This document shows, in pieces, positions 1 to 13,400 of a stretch of 60,000 nucleotides of DNA. The stretch's first letter is position 1; the number at the start of each line of letters is the position of its first letter. Source of the DNA: Nematostella vectensis (taxonomy: Eukaryota; Cnidaria; Anthozoa; Actiniaria; Edwardsiidae); the NCBI RefSeq assembly GCF_932526225.1, contig NC_064047.1, positions 9,043,994 through 9,103,993 of the forward strand, in the 5' to 3' direction. Both the position numbers and the translations under genes were made by a program. The notes beneath the pieces are model-generated. The model ran no database searches. It saw only the letters and a program-made list of their open reading frames with translations, and was not told where the DNA came from.

Positions 1-1509
1 TCATGTCTCGAAGACGAATCCATTAGAAAAAAAAAAACTTTTTGATATGTTGGTCTACATAACATAAGGAACCTCTGTGCAAAAAAAATCAAACTTACCG
101 AAGTTAACTAGACCTTATTTTGGGAAAACTTGCCATTTTTTTGCTCTGTCGGGACTTTGCTTCTGTTTTCGTGTAGTCGCTTACTTACGGAAAAAAATTC
201 GCTTCTAGTCGACTGCTCCGCTTCAAGTCGATTTTACTTGACTTAATAAAAAAAGAACAGTAGTTTTTCAACATATGCAATCCTATTTTTTAGAAGTTTT
301 TTTTTTTTTTTTAAATCTGACAACGATATGAGACAAGTGTTAGCGGGCGGAAAATTCTAAAGTGCTCTGTACTTTAAACGAATTCGTTATCATTCACACA
401 ATTATCTTTTTTTTCAAAGAAACAAAATGCCTTTTATTTGTGTTTTTTGAAAGGGAAAATGGTAAAATGGACAATTAAAACGTGAGCTGTCATATTATTT
501 TTAGTACAGTATAGTGTAGCATTTAGCGTGGTACAGTTATATTTGCTAAATACGTTATGTTTTTTCATTCATATTTCGCAATTCACGTTACTCATTTAAT
601 GTCCATTATCCTTTCTTTGAATTAAAGTGGATTAACTATGATTATCTCAAAAAATCTCCATACATGACATAGACAAAAAAACTTTCTTTCAAGCATAAGC
701 TTTCCTGTGCTTAAAAAACGAATGTGTCAAAAAAGTGATTAATTCAAGTTCTTTAGTGTTATCGGAAGTGCGTATAAGTGAGATTTTATCTGATTCTTTT
801 GTAACGTTTATACTTTTCTAATATTCCATATCATAGAGATAACACCATACATCATTGAATGCTAAAACTTTTTTTTCTTAACCTTTGTGAGGAGTAAAAA
901 AACACATATAAAAACGTTTCCTTTCTGGTCGCGATTTCTTCGTTGAGAGCATCTTATAATTTCAAATTTAAGGCTTTGAAGTTATACCGCAGCGCAAAGA
1001 TGTATACTCACTAATGAAATAACGCAAAAGATGCATGCTCGCGATCTTAGGACATAACATGGCGCATTAAATAATGGCTCATGCAGTCAAACAGTTTTAC
1101 TGTAGGGAAACGGTTCCTTATTGTAGACGGCGAAATTCAAAACTTGCATGATCTCTAGCGGTTTTACCTGAAAGACTGGAAATAAAAATAAATAAAAGTT
1201 ACATGCGGCACAATTTTTTGGAAGCGGGCGGCAACCAGAAACGAATATTCGCAGTCAATCATACAATAATGTCTTAGTCATCGCAACATTGATAAAAGCT
1301 CTTTTTTACGTCCACTCGCAAAAACAACCGGCTCTGAAGGTTGATCACCTTAAAAAACTGAGAATACTTGGGATCTCTCTTATTCAAAAGCGTAAACTAT
1401 GCTAAAGCCCCTTCTATTCTGTGACGGGGAAATGACTACGTTTTCGATCGAACGACACTTGATTGTTCAAGGGCGTGGTCGCTTAGTGAGTCCACTCTTT
1501 TACCCGACC
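1..1509. other. AT-rich stretch, no gene recognised
   Basis: No reading frame longer than about 60 codons and no splice-bounded coding segment that I recognise. The sequence is AT-rich with several homopolymer A and T runs. It could be intergenic or a long intron of a gene outside the window. Confidence 0.5.
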
Positions 1510-1830
1510 AGTTCCGGTTTTTTCATATCCAAAGTTGGTCAACATAATAGAGCTTTTTCATATCCAAAGGTGGTCGCCTTAATAGAGCTCTTTCGATATC
1601 CAAAGATGGTCACCATAATAGAGCTTTTTGATATACAAAGGTGGTCGCCTTAAAAGAGCCTTCTCGATATCCAAAGGTGGCCGCCTTATAAAGCTCTTTC
1701 GAGATCCAAAGATGGTTTCGAGATTCAAAGATGGTCGCCATAATAGAGTTATTTCGATGTCCAAAGATGGTCGCCTTGGTAGAGCTTCTTCGATATCCAA
1801 AGATTGTCGCTTTTACAGAGCATCGGCTAT
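1510..1830. repeat. Degenerate minisatellite, about 37-bp unit
   Basis: About eight diverged tandem copies built around ATATCCAAAGATGGTCGCC followed by TAATAGAGCTCTTTCG. The short open frames on both strands here come from the repeat and are not genes. Confidence 0.8.
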
Positions 1831-1984
1831 ATTGGCAATTTCCCGATAAAGCTTTAGACATTGAAATCCAGAAAAAGTTCGCACATTTACTATTATTTTT
1901 TGTTGTTGCGATGTATCTAGAGATGTGCAAAGTTGCCAATTTGGTATGCCATTCAATTGACACCTTTAATTACCCATTTATTAA

Positions 1985-2423
1985 TAGAATAGAATAGAAT
2001 AGAATAGAATAGAATAGAATAGAATAGAATAGAATAGAATAGAATAGAATAGAATAGAATAGGATGGGATGGGATGGGATGGGATGGGATGGGATGGGAT
2101 GGGATGGGATGGGATGGGATGGGATGGGATGGGATGGGATGGGATGGGATGGGATGGGATGGGATGGGATGGGATGGGATGGGATGGGATGGGATGGGAT
2201 GGGATGGGATGGGATGGGATGGGATGGGATGGGATGGGATGGGATGGGATGGGATGGGATGGGATGGGATGGGATGGGATGGGATGGGATGGGATGGGAT
2301 GGGATGGGATGGGATGGGATGGGATGGGATGGGATGGGATGGGATGGGATGGGATGGGATGGGATGGGATGGGATGGGATGGGATGGGATGGGATGGGAT
2401 AGGGTAGGGTAGGGTAGGGTAGG
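1985..2423. repeat. Three-phase pentanucleotide microsatellite
   Basis: A pure AGAAT block (1985 to about 2060) passes without interruption into about 67 copies of GGGAT (about 2064-2400) and then four copies of GGGTA (to 2423). Each change is one base in the 5-bp unit. The apparent Gly-Trp-Asp and Pro-Ser-His repeat proteins in this block are artefacts. Confidence 0.95.
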
Positions 2424-2750
2424 ACAACGTTTATTGAAATAGGTGTATAGGAAATTTGACATCCTTAAACACATTTAGCATTAAAATAAGAACGGCCCAG
2501 CCTTTACCGAAAATTTGGTGTTCACATAAAAAAAGTGTATTCGTACATGTGAATTATCTACCGGGAATAGTTTATTATACATTTATAAGCGATGTGTTAT
2601 TAATGTTACATTTATTAGTGTTACATTTAGTGCGACACAGAGGACGCTGTATCGGATGTGTTATTAATGGCTGGTGTTACATTTAGTGCGACACAGAGGA
2701 CGCTCATGCCTAGTGACATCACGACATAACAACCTAGGCGCGCGCACTCT

Positions 2751-3005
2751 TTTAAAAGCGCATTATCACCAGTTTACATCCGGAGGTCCGACGGAAACCT
2801 CGACCGTTAAAAGACAAAAGAATCTATTAAAATCCGAGATATTAAACAGGCCATCCGTTCTAAATTATCATTCACATCCTCAAAGAAACTTCCAATAAAC
2901 ACACTGCTTTCAATATTTTGAAATATTTTTCGCGTTTTCCGTTAAAAATCATCGGAGATTGTTGCGTAATCGACCGGAAGTAAACTGGTGACAATGCGGC
3001 TTTAA
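2751..3005. mobile_element. MITE family A, copy 1
   Basis: Short inverted-repeat element. The right end reads (reverse complement) TAAAGCCGCATTGTCACCAG; the left end is a diverged inverted copy. The interior shares blocks with copies at 24941-25136 and 33778-34000, including the CGATGA..TTTAACGG and CGCGAAAAATATTT segments. No coding capacity, so it is non-autonomous. Confidence 0.75.
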
Positions 3006-4574
3006 GCCCGACATAACGACATGGACATAATGACATAAAGAAAAAAAACATAACTTTTCCTGTTGCTTCGAATATTGACGAGAATCTTCAAAAAGGCAAG
3101 ATGGTTAAGTCGAAAAGTTTTTTTCTAACTTAATGATAATATAGTTCTATCGGATTCATAACTTAAGCAATCACTGCCTCAAGCCTCGTCTGTTTAATTT
3201 CCTCAGCGCGGGAACTAATACCATTATGTTAATAGTAGAAGTATCATTTAAAGTTTCTTTGAGGCTGAAGTCAGGTAAGATTGGTGTGAGAAAAAAACAA
3301 CAAAGAACCCGATATTTTTTTTTTTTTTAAAAAGCCACCGGTAAGTAAAAGGAAAATTCGTATTAGTAACAATTTTAGTTGTTTGTTGAAGAGAGATAAA
3401 TGATTCCACGACACTGTTTTAAGTGCATACGACGAGCCCCCCCCCCCCCCCCCCACCCTTCCCGAAGCAAGTTAAAATGGCATAATTTCGTCGTTTGAAG
3501 ATGTTTTGATGCCGAAAGTATCCATTTTTAAAAATGCTCTGTTCCTTTTTCACAGGAGGGACCATCCCTTTTTCTTCATCCAGCATTGGTTAGGATTTTT
3601 TTTCCAGCCCGCAGTGGTTAGGCATTTTATCACATGAATAATTGCCCGTATAACCGATCGGGACTTTTTCCCCAAGCATCCGCTCCAGTGCCCCCAAAAT
3701 TATTCCCAGCACAACTAATTCGACTCCACAAATTTGCCAGGAGAACCATTCGGGATGATTTTTTTCCCAGCAACCGAGGGGTCTAGAATCTTCCCATCCA
3801 GAAAAAAAAAACGGGCTGCGGAACAGATATTTTGCAGGACAGATCCGTTTAGTGTCTTTGCTGCTTGCAGTTAGAGATCTGCGCACATTTCTACATCAAC
3901 AAGGCTAACAAAATTGTACTTATTTTTTTATATATCAGTATTTTGACCTATTTTTCCATTTGAATATTTTCCCCTTTTAATAAGTATTCATTCTTTGATT
4001 GTCAAAACCGCCACAGCTGGGAATGTCTAGTTCTTTTCAAGTTATATTTATTCGCTTTTTCATTTTCATCAATAAGGGCCGTAACTAGAATAAAATATAC
4101 TAATATGATCCAAAAAGTAATAAGACGGAATAGAATGGAACGCCATGCCAAAAAGAGGAACTAGATTATAGCTGATTGTCTTCCTAAAAACTTTCCTAAT
4201 CTTACTGCGTTGTTTTTTTCGTTTATTTCATTCTATTCACTTTCCATTGTCTATACTATTTGGCAAAAGCAATGATCGAAGGAGAAGTCCACACTAGTAA
4301 TAACTCTCGATATTTCCCAAATTATTTGATTTTTATTCATTTGCTAAAGACCCCACAGCCAGATTCAATCTTAGCTACAATCACCGAATTTAATGTCGAT
4401 AATTGTTTTTTTTTTTAAAGGAAGCTTTCCATTTGTTCACGTCACATTTCAGCCAAAACAACTTTGTATCCCAACTCTTTTGCCCCGAACCCCTCCCACT
4501 CAATGTTCAGACTCATTTTTTGCGATCCTTCGCACAGAAAATGTTTATATTGTATATTCTACATAAACAGAACA
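3006..4574. other. Spacer, no gene recognised
   Basis: No coding segment I can support. It contains a poly-C run near 3437-3454 and several T runs. Short open frames here lack any family resemblance I can name. Confidence 0.5.
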
Positions 4575-4652
4575 CAAGGTGTGAGGAGTGACGCATACCA
4601 GTTTATTGGAGACCATATTACAAGGGTAAATGTAATGTGAAATATACAAACA

Positions 4653-4807
4653 CAGGGGCGAAGCCTAGGGGGCGGCCTAGCCCCCCCCCCCCCTCTCTAC
4701 CAGCCAAAAATACAGTAAATGTATGAGACATTATCTAAAATACTGGAGAAAATGCCCTGAAGGATCTTTTTGGGCCCCCTCCTTTTAAAAATCTTGGTTA
4801 CGCCGCT
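4653..4807. mobile_element. hAT-like MITE, nested
   Basis: The left end CAGGGGCGAAGCC and right end (reverse complement) AGCGGCGTAACC resemble the CAGGGGCGTAGCC type ends of many non-autonomous hAT elements. G- and C-rich tracts lie just inside each end. No target duplication could be fixed with confidence. Confidence 0.5.
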
Positions 4808-4840
4808 AAAACATGTTCATGAGTATGTTTAAATATTTTA

Positions 4841-4895
4841 CAATACACCAAATACTGGAAATCGACTCTGTCGATTTCCAGTTTTTGGTGTATTG
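4841..4895. repeat. Palindrome matching Penelope-like element 3' end
   Basis: Near-perfect palindrome with 27-bp arms centred on the GACTC/TGTCG junction. One arm, GTCGATTTCCAGTTTTTGGT, matches 30073-30093 just downstream of the Penelope-like reading frame. The AT-rich sequence TTTAAATATTTTACA occurs on both sides (about 4829 and 4946), as if the insert were flanked by a direct duplication. Confidence 0.5.
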
Positions 4896-5014
4896 TATTC
4901 ATTGTTTTGGTACGAGATCGCGACAGTTTGGGCTTTTTGATTCTATTTAAATATTTTACATTACACCTAAGCTTGTAACATGGTCTCCAATCAACTGGTA
5001 CGCGTCACACCTTG

Positions 5015-6060
5015 ATGTATCAACAAGCAGAATAAAACTGGGGGAAAACAACCCCAGAAAAACAACGCGTTATGCAAACCTGGTAAGGTCAAGTGAAAGA
5101 CGAATGAAATTAGCTTAATATATAGGCATGAATGAACCTTTAATTCAAGCCAAGTAATGTTTTGCTGCTTGTGATGCACCACATGTCGAGAGGTTTTGCG
5201 ATTTTTTTTTCTCGTGAGAGAGCCTATAACCAGGTCTGCTGAGTTATGTTGCCACTGTTTGCATGGAACTCAAACAAACACTCCTTGGCGCGAAGTGAGA
5301 GACTGTGGTGGTGGGTAGGGAGGAAATGGGTATGAGTGATCACAGGCTTACTTCGACTTACTCCATAACAAAGCGATTTCTGTTGTCGCACTCTATTAAA
5401 CATTGTGTGTACCATGTGGGCGAATAGAAGGGCGAAAGCCGAAAGTACTTAAGTACATGTTCTGGAGCAAGCTCTTTCAAACACATTACATGTCTACAGG
5501 AAACGGAACAGTGACTAAGAAAGGGTATCCAGTAATCTTTGTATCTAATATCAAAGATGGTGTGTTTCAAAGTAGTCTGATAATAAAATCAGCACTTAAC
5601 AAGAACATATGGCATCTTTTGCCGTATTAAGTTGATGATCAAATTGTCTAAGCATGTACTAGACACAAGCCAGCATATTTGCGTAGGCCGGGTGCACAAT
5701 CATAGATATCATGTGAAAAAGGATATTTTACTCTCCTTCAATAATAATTAGTATCTTTTTCTTCCCCTTCCATCTGCGGATGGAACTGTTCTGTAACTAT
5801 TTTTGAAATGCTGTCAGCTGGCGAACGGTTTTCGGATCTCGAGTATATCATGCTAATTTTGTCTTGTTGTAATCCTTCAATTGTATTGTTGTTGCATATC
5901 GTTTTCATAATTGTTCATTGAATTGTGAACAAGAGTGAACTTCGTCTTTTTGTCTTGTGCAATTGATGACCTAGATCCTTATATTAAATATTTATATAAA
6001 ACATATTTTGAAATTAATTTAATTTAAGCTGTTTATTTTCTATCTTTGTTCTGTCCTGAT
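5015..6060. other. Upstream flank of the GABA-B receptor gene
   Basis: No protein-coding exon recognised. The stretch presumably holds the promoter and any untranslated first exon of the receptor gene, but I see no convincing TATA box or other core element placed to decide a start site. Confidence 0.4.
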
Positions 6061-6130
6061 AGAGCCGTGACACAGCCCCTTAAACCTGACCGGAAGTTAT
6101 GACACAACCTCTATAACCAGACCGGAAGTG
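6036..6130 (+). promoter_or_regulatory. Probable 5'-UTR splice acceptor and five-codon upstream ORF
   Basis: A pyrimidine-rich run ending in TCCTGATAG at about 6061 looks like a splice acceptor, so the first coding exon may carry a spliced 5' leader. Between it and the start codon at 6131 lies an upstream ATG (6099-6101) that reaches a stop after five codons (ends 6116). If transcribed, this micro-ORF could reduce translation of the receptor. Inference only. Confidence 0.35.
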
Positions 6131-9100
6131 ATGTCAAGTGTCGGAGCTATTGCCACCCTGTGCCTAGCCCTAACCCTTGCGTCGGAATCAGGTGTTGCGC
6201 AGACCAGGAAGGATATCTATTTCGGCGCGTTTTTCGGAGTTGACATGGACAAGGTCTCAGCTTGGAGTTCGGAGTCACTTATACCAGCTGCTGAGATGGC
6301 GCTTGAAGATGTTAACAATGACAGCTCGATACTTAGAGACTACAGACTTCTCTACCACTGGGGAGACTCGAAGGTACTAACGCCTCGCGAACACGTCGGA
6401 CATCTCGTTATAACGGACACCTCGTTATTACGGACATCTCGTTATAACAGACACCTCGTTATTACGGACATCTCGTTATTACGGACATCTCGTTATTACA
6501 GACATCTCGTTATTACAGACACCTCGTTATTACGGACATCTCGTTATAACAGACACCTCGTTATTACGGACACCTCGTTATTACGGACATCTCGTTATTA
6601 CAGACATCTCGTTATTACGGACACCTCGTTATTACGGACACTTCATTGTTGCGGACGCCTCATTGTTACGGTCATCTAGTCATGAATTTGTTAAATTACG
6701 GATACCTCGTTTTTACGGACACTTCCTTATTACGGACATTTCGTTATTACGGAAACCTCGTTATTACGGACATTTCGTTATTACAGACACCTCGTTATTA
6801 CAGACATCTCGTTATTACGGACATCTCGTTATTACGGACATTTCGTTTTCACGGACACCTCGTTATTATGAGTACCTCGTTATAATGGACACTTCATTAT
6901 AACTGACACATTTGTAAAATTGATAGTTTGTTCAATAACATGATATACTGTGTATATTATGTACATATGATAGTACTAGTGTAATATATTTGCTTTCATC
7001 TGTTCATCACGAGATTCTGTGTTAGTGTGATAGCGGCGCGGCGATCAGGGCTTTGCTCAAGCAACAAGAGTCCCCTCCACACAAGGTCGCATTCCTAGGT
7101 CCCGGATGTTCCTCTGCTTCGACGTCTTTATCGGAGGCATTGAATTACTGGGAGGCCATCCAGGTATGTGCAATTAAAAGGAGGCAATCGTATAGAGATA
7201 TGAATAGACAGAACAGTCGCGTACACAGGTTTGGCTGAGGGGGGGGGGCGCAGTCAAAGGTATTATAAGGAAAAAGCATAGTATTTGAAGATCCCTTAAT
7301 CAGGAATGACCCACTTTTTGGCCGCCACAGGGGGGGGGGTGCGCACACTGTGCACCCCCCTGTGCACGTGCCTGTAAAACGAACAGCAGGCAGGCAGACG
7401 TAGAGGTACGAAAAGATGATGACAGAACGAATAGATGACAAAATGATACAGTTTGTCATTCAAACTTACATTTCAAAACATACAGAATGACAGCCGAACG
7501 GATTTACGAACAGAAAAAAAGACAGAATGTAAGACAGATAGAGACGGTAGAATGGACTGATGGTCGGTCAGGGAGGCAGTCAGGGAGTTTGGCAGGCTGC
7601 CAGATGTATAGATATACGAATAGACAGAACAAACAGATAGACAAAATGATACAGGCTGTCATTCAGACTTGCATTTCAAAACGAATGACAGTCGAACGGA
7701 CGGACGTACAGAAAAAAGACAAACAAACAGACACAGACATACGGTTATTTATGTGTCGCTTCACAGATTGGTTTTAGCATGTCATCCCCGTTGTTCTCGG
7801 ACAAAGAGAAGTTTCCGCGTCTTTTTCGCACAGCTACATCTGAGCTGATGGAGAACCCCGCCCGTGTCGCCATCCTCAGGCACTTTGGATGGCGTAAAGT
7901 CGCCATACTGGTGGAGAACCTTAGTATATTCGTCATGGTTTGTGTCAATCGCGTGATAAGAACTTTTTGAACATAAACTCATTGAGTAGTTAATAGTTTG
8001 ATAAGAACTATTAGATAATAATATAAAAAATATTAGATAAGAACTTATAATGGATTGTGATAAGAACTTTATCAACACAAACTCATTGATTAGTCAATTT
8101 CTTCATTTTTGCATGCTCCGTATTTTTCTCGCGTTTTACTGTTCTTGTATTCTCCGTGATTATCAGGATCATCAAAATCATCATTAATCTTGATTATAAT
8201 TATTATCGCTGTTATCATCTTCATCTAACCAAGCACATGTTTTCTTCATAGACAAAAGAAAATCTAATTGAAGAGGCTGAAAAGTACAACATCACTGTCA
8301 TTGCCTCAGAAAGTTTTAATAGCGACCCTACAAACTCTCTTAAATACTTGCAGGTAAGGAATTGCTCGATCAGGATCGAATCTGCAAGCGCGTTCCTAGG
8401 ATTTGCTGAGGGGGTGCGCAGTCATAGGTATCATATGGTAAAAGGATGGTATTTGAAAATTCCTTAATAAGAAATTACCCACTTTTTGACCGCCAAGGGA
8501 AGGGGGGGTGCGCGCACCCTGCACCCCCCTGTATACGCGCCTGTTCTGTTTTGACACATATAAGCATTCTCCCTTAAACCTACGAATCACAAGGCGATTC
8601 TGAACGCTCGTATCAGCGAATTCAATCGCCGACTATCGCCAGCGAATTTGATCGCCAGTATCAGACGCCTAGATATCGGCGAATTCGCCGCCGCGGCAGC
8701 AGACAGCACGATTTTCAGCCAATCGCCAAGCGTGTCGTTAGCTTACAAAATCAGGGGTATCGGATATTAGTATGACAGAGGATCCAACATATTTCTGGCC
8801 TTGGATTTTATTTGTTATAGAAAACTTCCGGAAATTTTTACCAACTAATTATAGGGCGTGTAGTCGTATCGCTAGGAAATAGTACTTAAGAAATGTAAGT
8901 CAGGTATTGTAGGAGTATTGTGGGGGTTGTAAGTTTCTATCCTCGGGGGAAGACTCCTTTAAAGAAAAAGACGGGGATAATCGTCGGCAAAATCAATTAT
9001 AATTATAATAAATAATAGCACTTTGGGTGTGATCAACAGAAAATCTTACCCCACTGAGCAAATTTGGTGGAGTTGAAGGAATTTTTAACCTTAATGGATA

Positions 9101-10293
9101 GCAAAATTGGAAAAACCTTTTAACACCCTCTAAGGAATAGCAATTGGTCGGATTGTACTACCCTAAGAGATAGAATCGAAAAAAAATCCTTCAACACACC
9201 TAAGGGATAGCAGTTGGTCGAAATTTTATGCCCTCATAGATCAAACGATCACCCCTGTCCAATCATATATTTATAACCCCCTAGGCTTCAAGAATTCAAC
9301 AGTATATAGCAAGCTTCTGTATTTTCAGGAAAAGGATGCACGTATCATCATTGGCCTCATGTACGAAGATAAGTTCAGAAAAGCAATGTGTTCAGTAAGT
9401 AAGAATATGATAAATATCCTTAGGCTTTAAATTAAGACGAGTACGAGAACACCTTTGGCGGTAAGCCTTTTAGAATGGTGTAAAAGACCCTCCTCCACCT
9501 CCTCCCCTGTCACAGAGGGAATAGTCCGCACATGATAGTACTCTGCTATTCGTTATTGTTATGTTTGATGGTCAATTTTGCTAGGATATTACAACATTTT
9601 ATTTACAACATTTCATTAAAATAATTGTTTTGCAACAATTATGTGGAGTATGCGCTTGTTAATACGATTCTAGTAGTCTACAATGCAGGTGTTTAAAAAC
9701 AGCCAGCGTTGTGCAATTCGTAGCCGCCATCTTGGATTTTGGCTACAAATCGCTCGAGGTTTTTGGATATAAAAACTAAACGGGTAAACGCCTACAGGCT
9801 ATCAAAATCAAGGTTCGTATTACAACTTCCTTACAACAAGTGCTCCCTTACAACAAGTGCTCCCTTAATAATTGATTGATTATTGGCTATGACTCTGCTC
9901 GCTCTGAATGCACCATCTTTGTGGCTCCAGGCATATAGGCGCGGTTACTATGGCTGGAGGTACGTGTGGATGATCGTCGGGTGGTATTCTCATTGGTGGA
10001 CTGTCAATGACGTCACCTGTACATCGGAAGAGCTTTTGCTTGCGGCAAGCAATGTAATACAGACTATCCCCCTTCCCCTCAGTCAGAACTCGGCACCCAC
10101 GATATCAAAATGGGTGAGCAGATCAAACTAATCTAACGAAGTCCAAATAATGGAACGCACAAGAAGAAGTGGCTTGTGTATTCGGGTTTTGGCTGGTGTA
10201 ATCGAGTAATCGGATTTATGGCGATTCCGATTATGATGGTGAGGAAGATTAAGGATCCGATGGTTGTGATGGTGACGATAGTAATGATGATGG

Positions 10294-10328
<35 letters not shown>

Positions 10329-10443
10329 GTAATGATGATGGTGATGATGATGGTAATGATGATGGTGATGATGATGGTGATGGTGATGATGATGATGGTG
10401 ATGATGATGGTGATGGTGATGATGATGGTGATGATGATGATGG

Positions 10444-10490
<47 letters not shown>

Positions 10491-13400
10491 GTAATGATGA
10501 TGGTGATGGTGATAGTGGTGACGATGGTTATGATGATGATGATGATGGTGGTGATGATGATGATGATGGTGATGGTAATGATGATGGTGATGATGATGAT
10601 GATGATGATGACGATTTGTATGGTGATAGTTAAGATAATGGTAATGAAGGGTAAAGTTGATGATTATTATGACGATGTTGATGGTGGTGGAGGTACTAAA
10701 GATTTTTGATGGTGATGATGATGATGATGATGACAATGGTGGTAATGGAGATACTGATGGTGGTGATGATGATGATGATGGCAATGGTGGTAATGGAGAT
10801 ACTGATGGTGGTGATGGAAATAATGATGGTGGTGGTGATGATGATGATATCATTGGTGGTAATGGAGATACTGATGGTGGTAATGGAAATAATGGTGATG
10901 GTGGTGATGATGATGATGGCAATGGTGGTAATGAAGATACTGATGGTGGTAATTATGGTGTTGGTGATGAGGATTATGATGATGCCGATGCTAATGAAGA
11001 TGATGGTGGTAGTGGTGTCTTATGCTATTGATGCTGATGATAATGATTGATAATGATTGATGATGATTGATAATGATTGATGATGATTGATGGTCTGTGA
11101 TAATTGCGATGATGATGACGTTTATCGATGGTAGTGATAATTGATAACCATTAAATGTCGATAATAATGATGATTATTCATGATGATCATTGATGATGAT
11201 AAAGATGTAGTTGACATTCATGAATATAAAATTCTTCATCAATCCACAGGTACCCTCTGCCTTAAACCAGCGTTATTCCGCGGCAATCACACAGAAGAAT
11301 CTAACTTACAACATGTATGCCGCGTTCACATACGATGCTGTATGGACACTCGCTCTCATGCTGAATGCCTCGATTCCACTCCTGCGCGCGCATAATAAGT
11401 CACTAGAAACGCTGACATATCATGACCACATTGGAGCGAAGATATTCACCGATATTTTGCAGAAAACTGATTTCCACGGCATGTCGGTAAGAACTTTTCG
11501 AGATATTAAAGAAAATCGCATAATTTGACTTTAAAATGACCTACTTGCTTCTCGAATGTTTTGCGCAAGTTAAGGCAATGCATTATGCATCGAGTGAAGG
11601 CCGCCATCTTGTTTTGTTCTAGCCGCGCAAGAGCCTGGGTGGGAAGGAGGAGAAGAGCGCGCGGTTAATGCGCGAAAAACACCGTGTAAACGCCTCCGAG
11701 AAGACTATTTTTGCAGAGCTCGCTATATGAAGGGTGAGCGAATTATATTGGTCTATATAGGTTCATAAAGATATGGTGTATACTTGCAGGGTCGAGTGAC
11801 GTTTGACTTTAACGGTGATCGAGAAACACAGGTTCAAATAGCGCAAGTCAAAGGTAAGGCCTGTACTTTTATACATTTATTTGTCCTCATCGTACATGTC
11901 ACCTATATAAGCGTACATAGGTCTTCTGTAACATACATATGACCTCCATAACGTACATATGACCTCCATAACGTACATATGACCGTCATAACGTACATAT
12001 GACCTCCATAACGTACATATGACCTCCATAACATACATATGACCTCCATAACGTACATATGACCTCAGTAACTTACATACGACCTCCGTAACGTACATAG
12101 GACCTCCATAACGTACATAAGGCCTCCATAACATACATATGACCTCCATAACGTACATATGACCTCCATAACGTACATATGACCTCCATAACGTACATAT
12201 GACCTCCATAACGTACATATGACCTCCATAACGTACATATGACCTCCATAACATACATATGACCTCCATAACGTACATATGACCTCCATAACGTACATAT
12301 GACCTCCATAACGTACATATGACCTCCATAACGTACATATGACCTCCATAACGTACATATGACCTCCATAACGTACATATGACCTCCATAACGTACATAT
12401 GACCTCCATAACGTACATATGACCTCCATAACGTACATATGACCTCCATAACATACATAGGGCCTCCATAACATACATATGACCTCCATAACGTACATAA
12501 GGCCTTCATAACATACATATGACCTCCATAACGTACATAAGGCCTCCATAACATACATATTACCTCCATAACGTACATAAGGCCTCCATAACGTACATAT
12601 TACCTCCATAACGTACATATGACCTCCATAACATACATATGACCTCCATAACATACATATGACCTCCATAACATACATATGACCTTCATAACATATATAT
12701 TTGACTTCCTAACGTACATATGACCTCCATAACGTACATAAGGCCTTCATAACATTCATATGACTTCCATAACATATATTATTTGACCTCCGTAACGTAC
12801 ATATGACCTCCATAACGTACATATGACCTCCATAACATACATATTACCTCCATAACGTACATAAGGCCTCAATAACATACATAGGGCCTCCATAACGTAC
12901 ATAAGGCCTCCATAACATACATATGACCTCCATAACGTACATATGACCTCCATAACGTACATATGACCTCCATAACGTACATATGACCTCCATAACGTAC
13001 ATATGACCGTCATAACGTACATATTACCTCCATAACGTACATATGACCTCCATAACCTACATATTACCTCCATAACGTACATAAGGCCTCAATAACATAC
13101 ATAGGGCCTCCATAACGTACATAAGGCCTCCATAACATACATATGACCTCCATAACGTACATAAGGCCTCCATAACATACATATTACCTCTCCATAACGT
13201 ACATAAGGCCTCCATAACGTACATAGGGCCTCCATAACGTACATAAGGCCTTCATAACATACATAGGGCCTCCGTACATGACGCGGCATAGAGCACGCAT
13301 AACTCGTCTCCACTACCTTGCCAGCTTCTTGGGCTTGCATTTCCTCGCCACAGTCGTTCGAAATATCAATCTTTTCTTCCAATCTATTCATGAATCCCCC

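Larger units (their letters stand above)
4575..5014. mobile_element. Inverted-repeat element with nested insertions
   Basis: The ends 4575-4624 and 4972-5014 are inverted copies about 43 bp long. Both carry CAAGGTGTG at the outer edge, then a GACGC-TACCAGTT segment and GGAGACCAT-TTACAAG. The interior holds a smaller hAT-like element (4653-4807) and a short palindrome related to the Penelope-like element tail (4841-4895). The larger element was therefore probably there first and was invaded later. No protein is encoded. Confidence 0.7.

Noticed and set aside
2401-2423. Telomere-like TAGGG repeat
   Set aside because: The unit is five bases, not TTAGGG, and is continuous with the neighbouring pentamer tract.
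1953-2474. Repeat proteins of MGWDG and PSHPI type
   Set aside because: Artefacts of a pentanucleotide microsatellite that is open in several frames.
6128-6130. Receptor starting at 6128
   Set aside because: The codon is GTG; the ATG follows immediately at 6131.
10128-11050. His-rich, Met-rich and Gly/Asp-rich proteins
   Set aside because: Translations of a GAT-type tract inside receptor intron 6.
11890-13280. CRISPR-like array
   Set aside because: No unique spacers between repeats, and the context is clearly eukaryotic introns. It is an ordinary minisatellite; the same applies to the other arrays.
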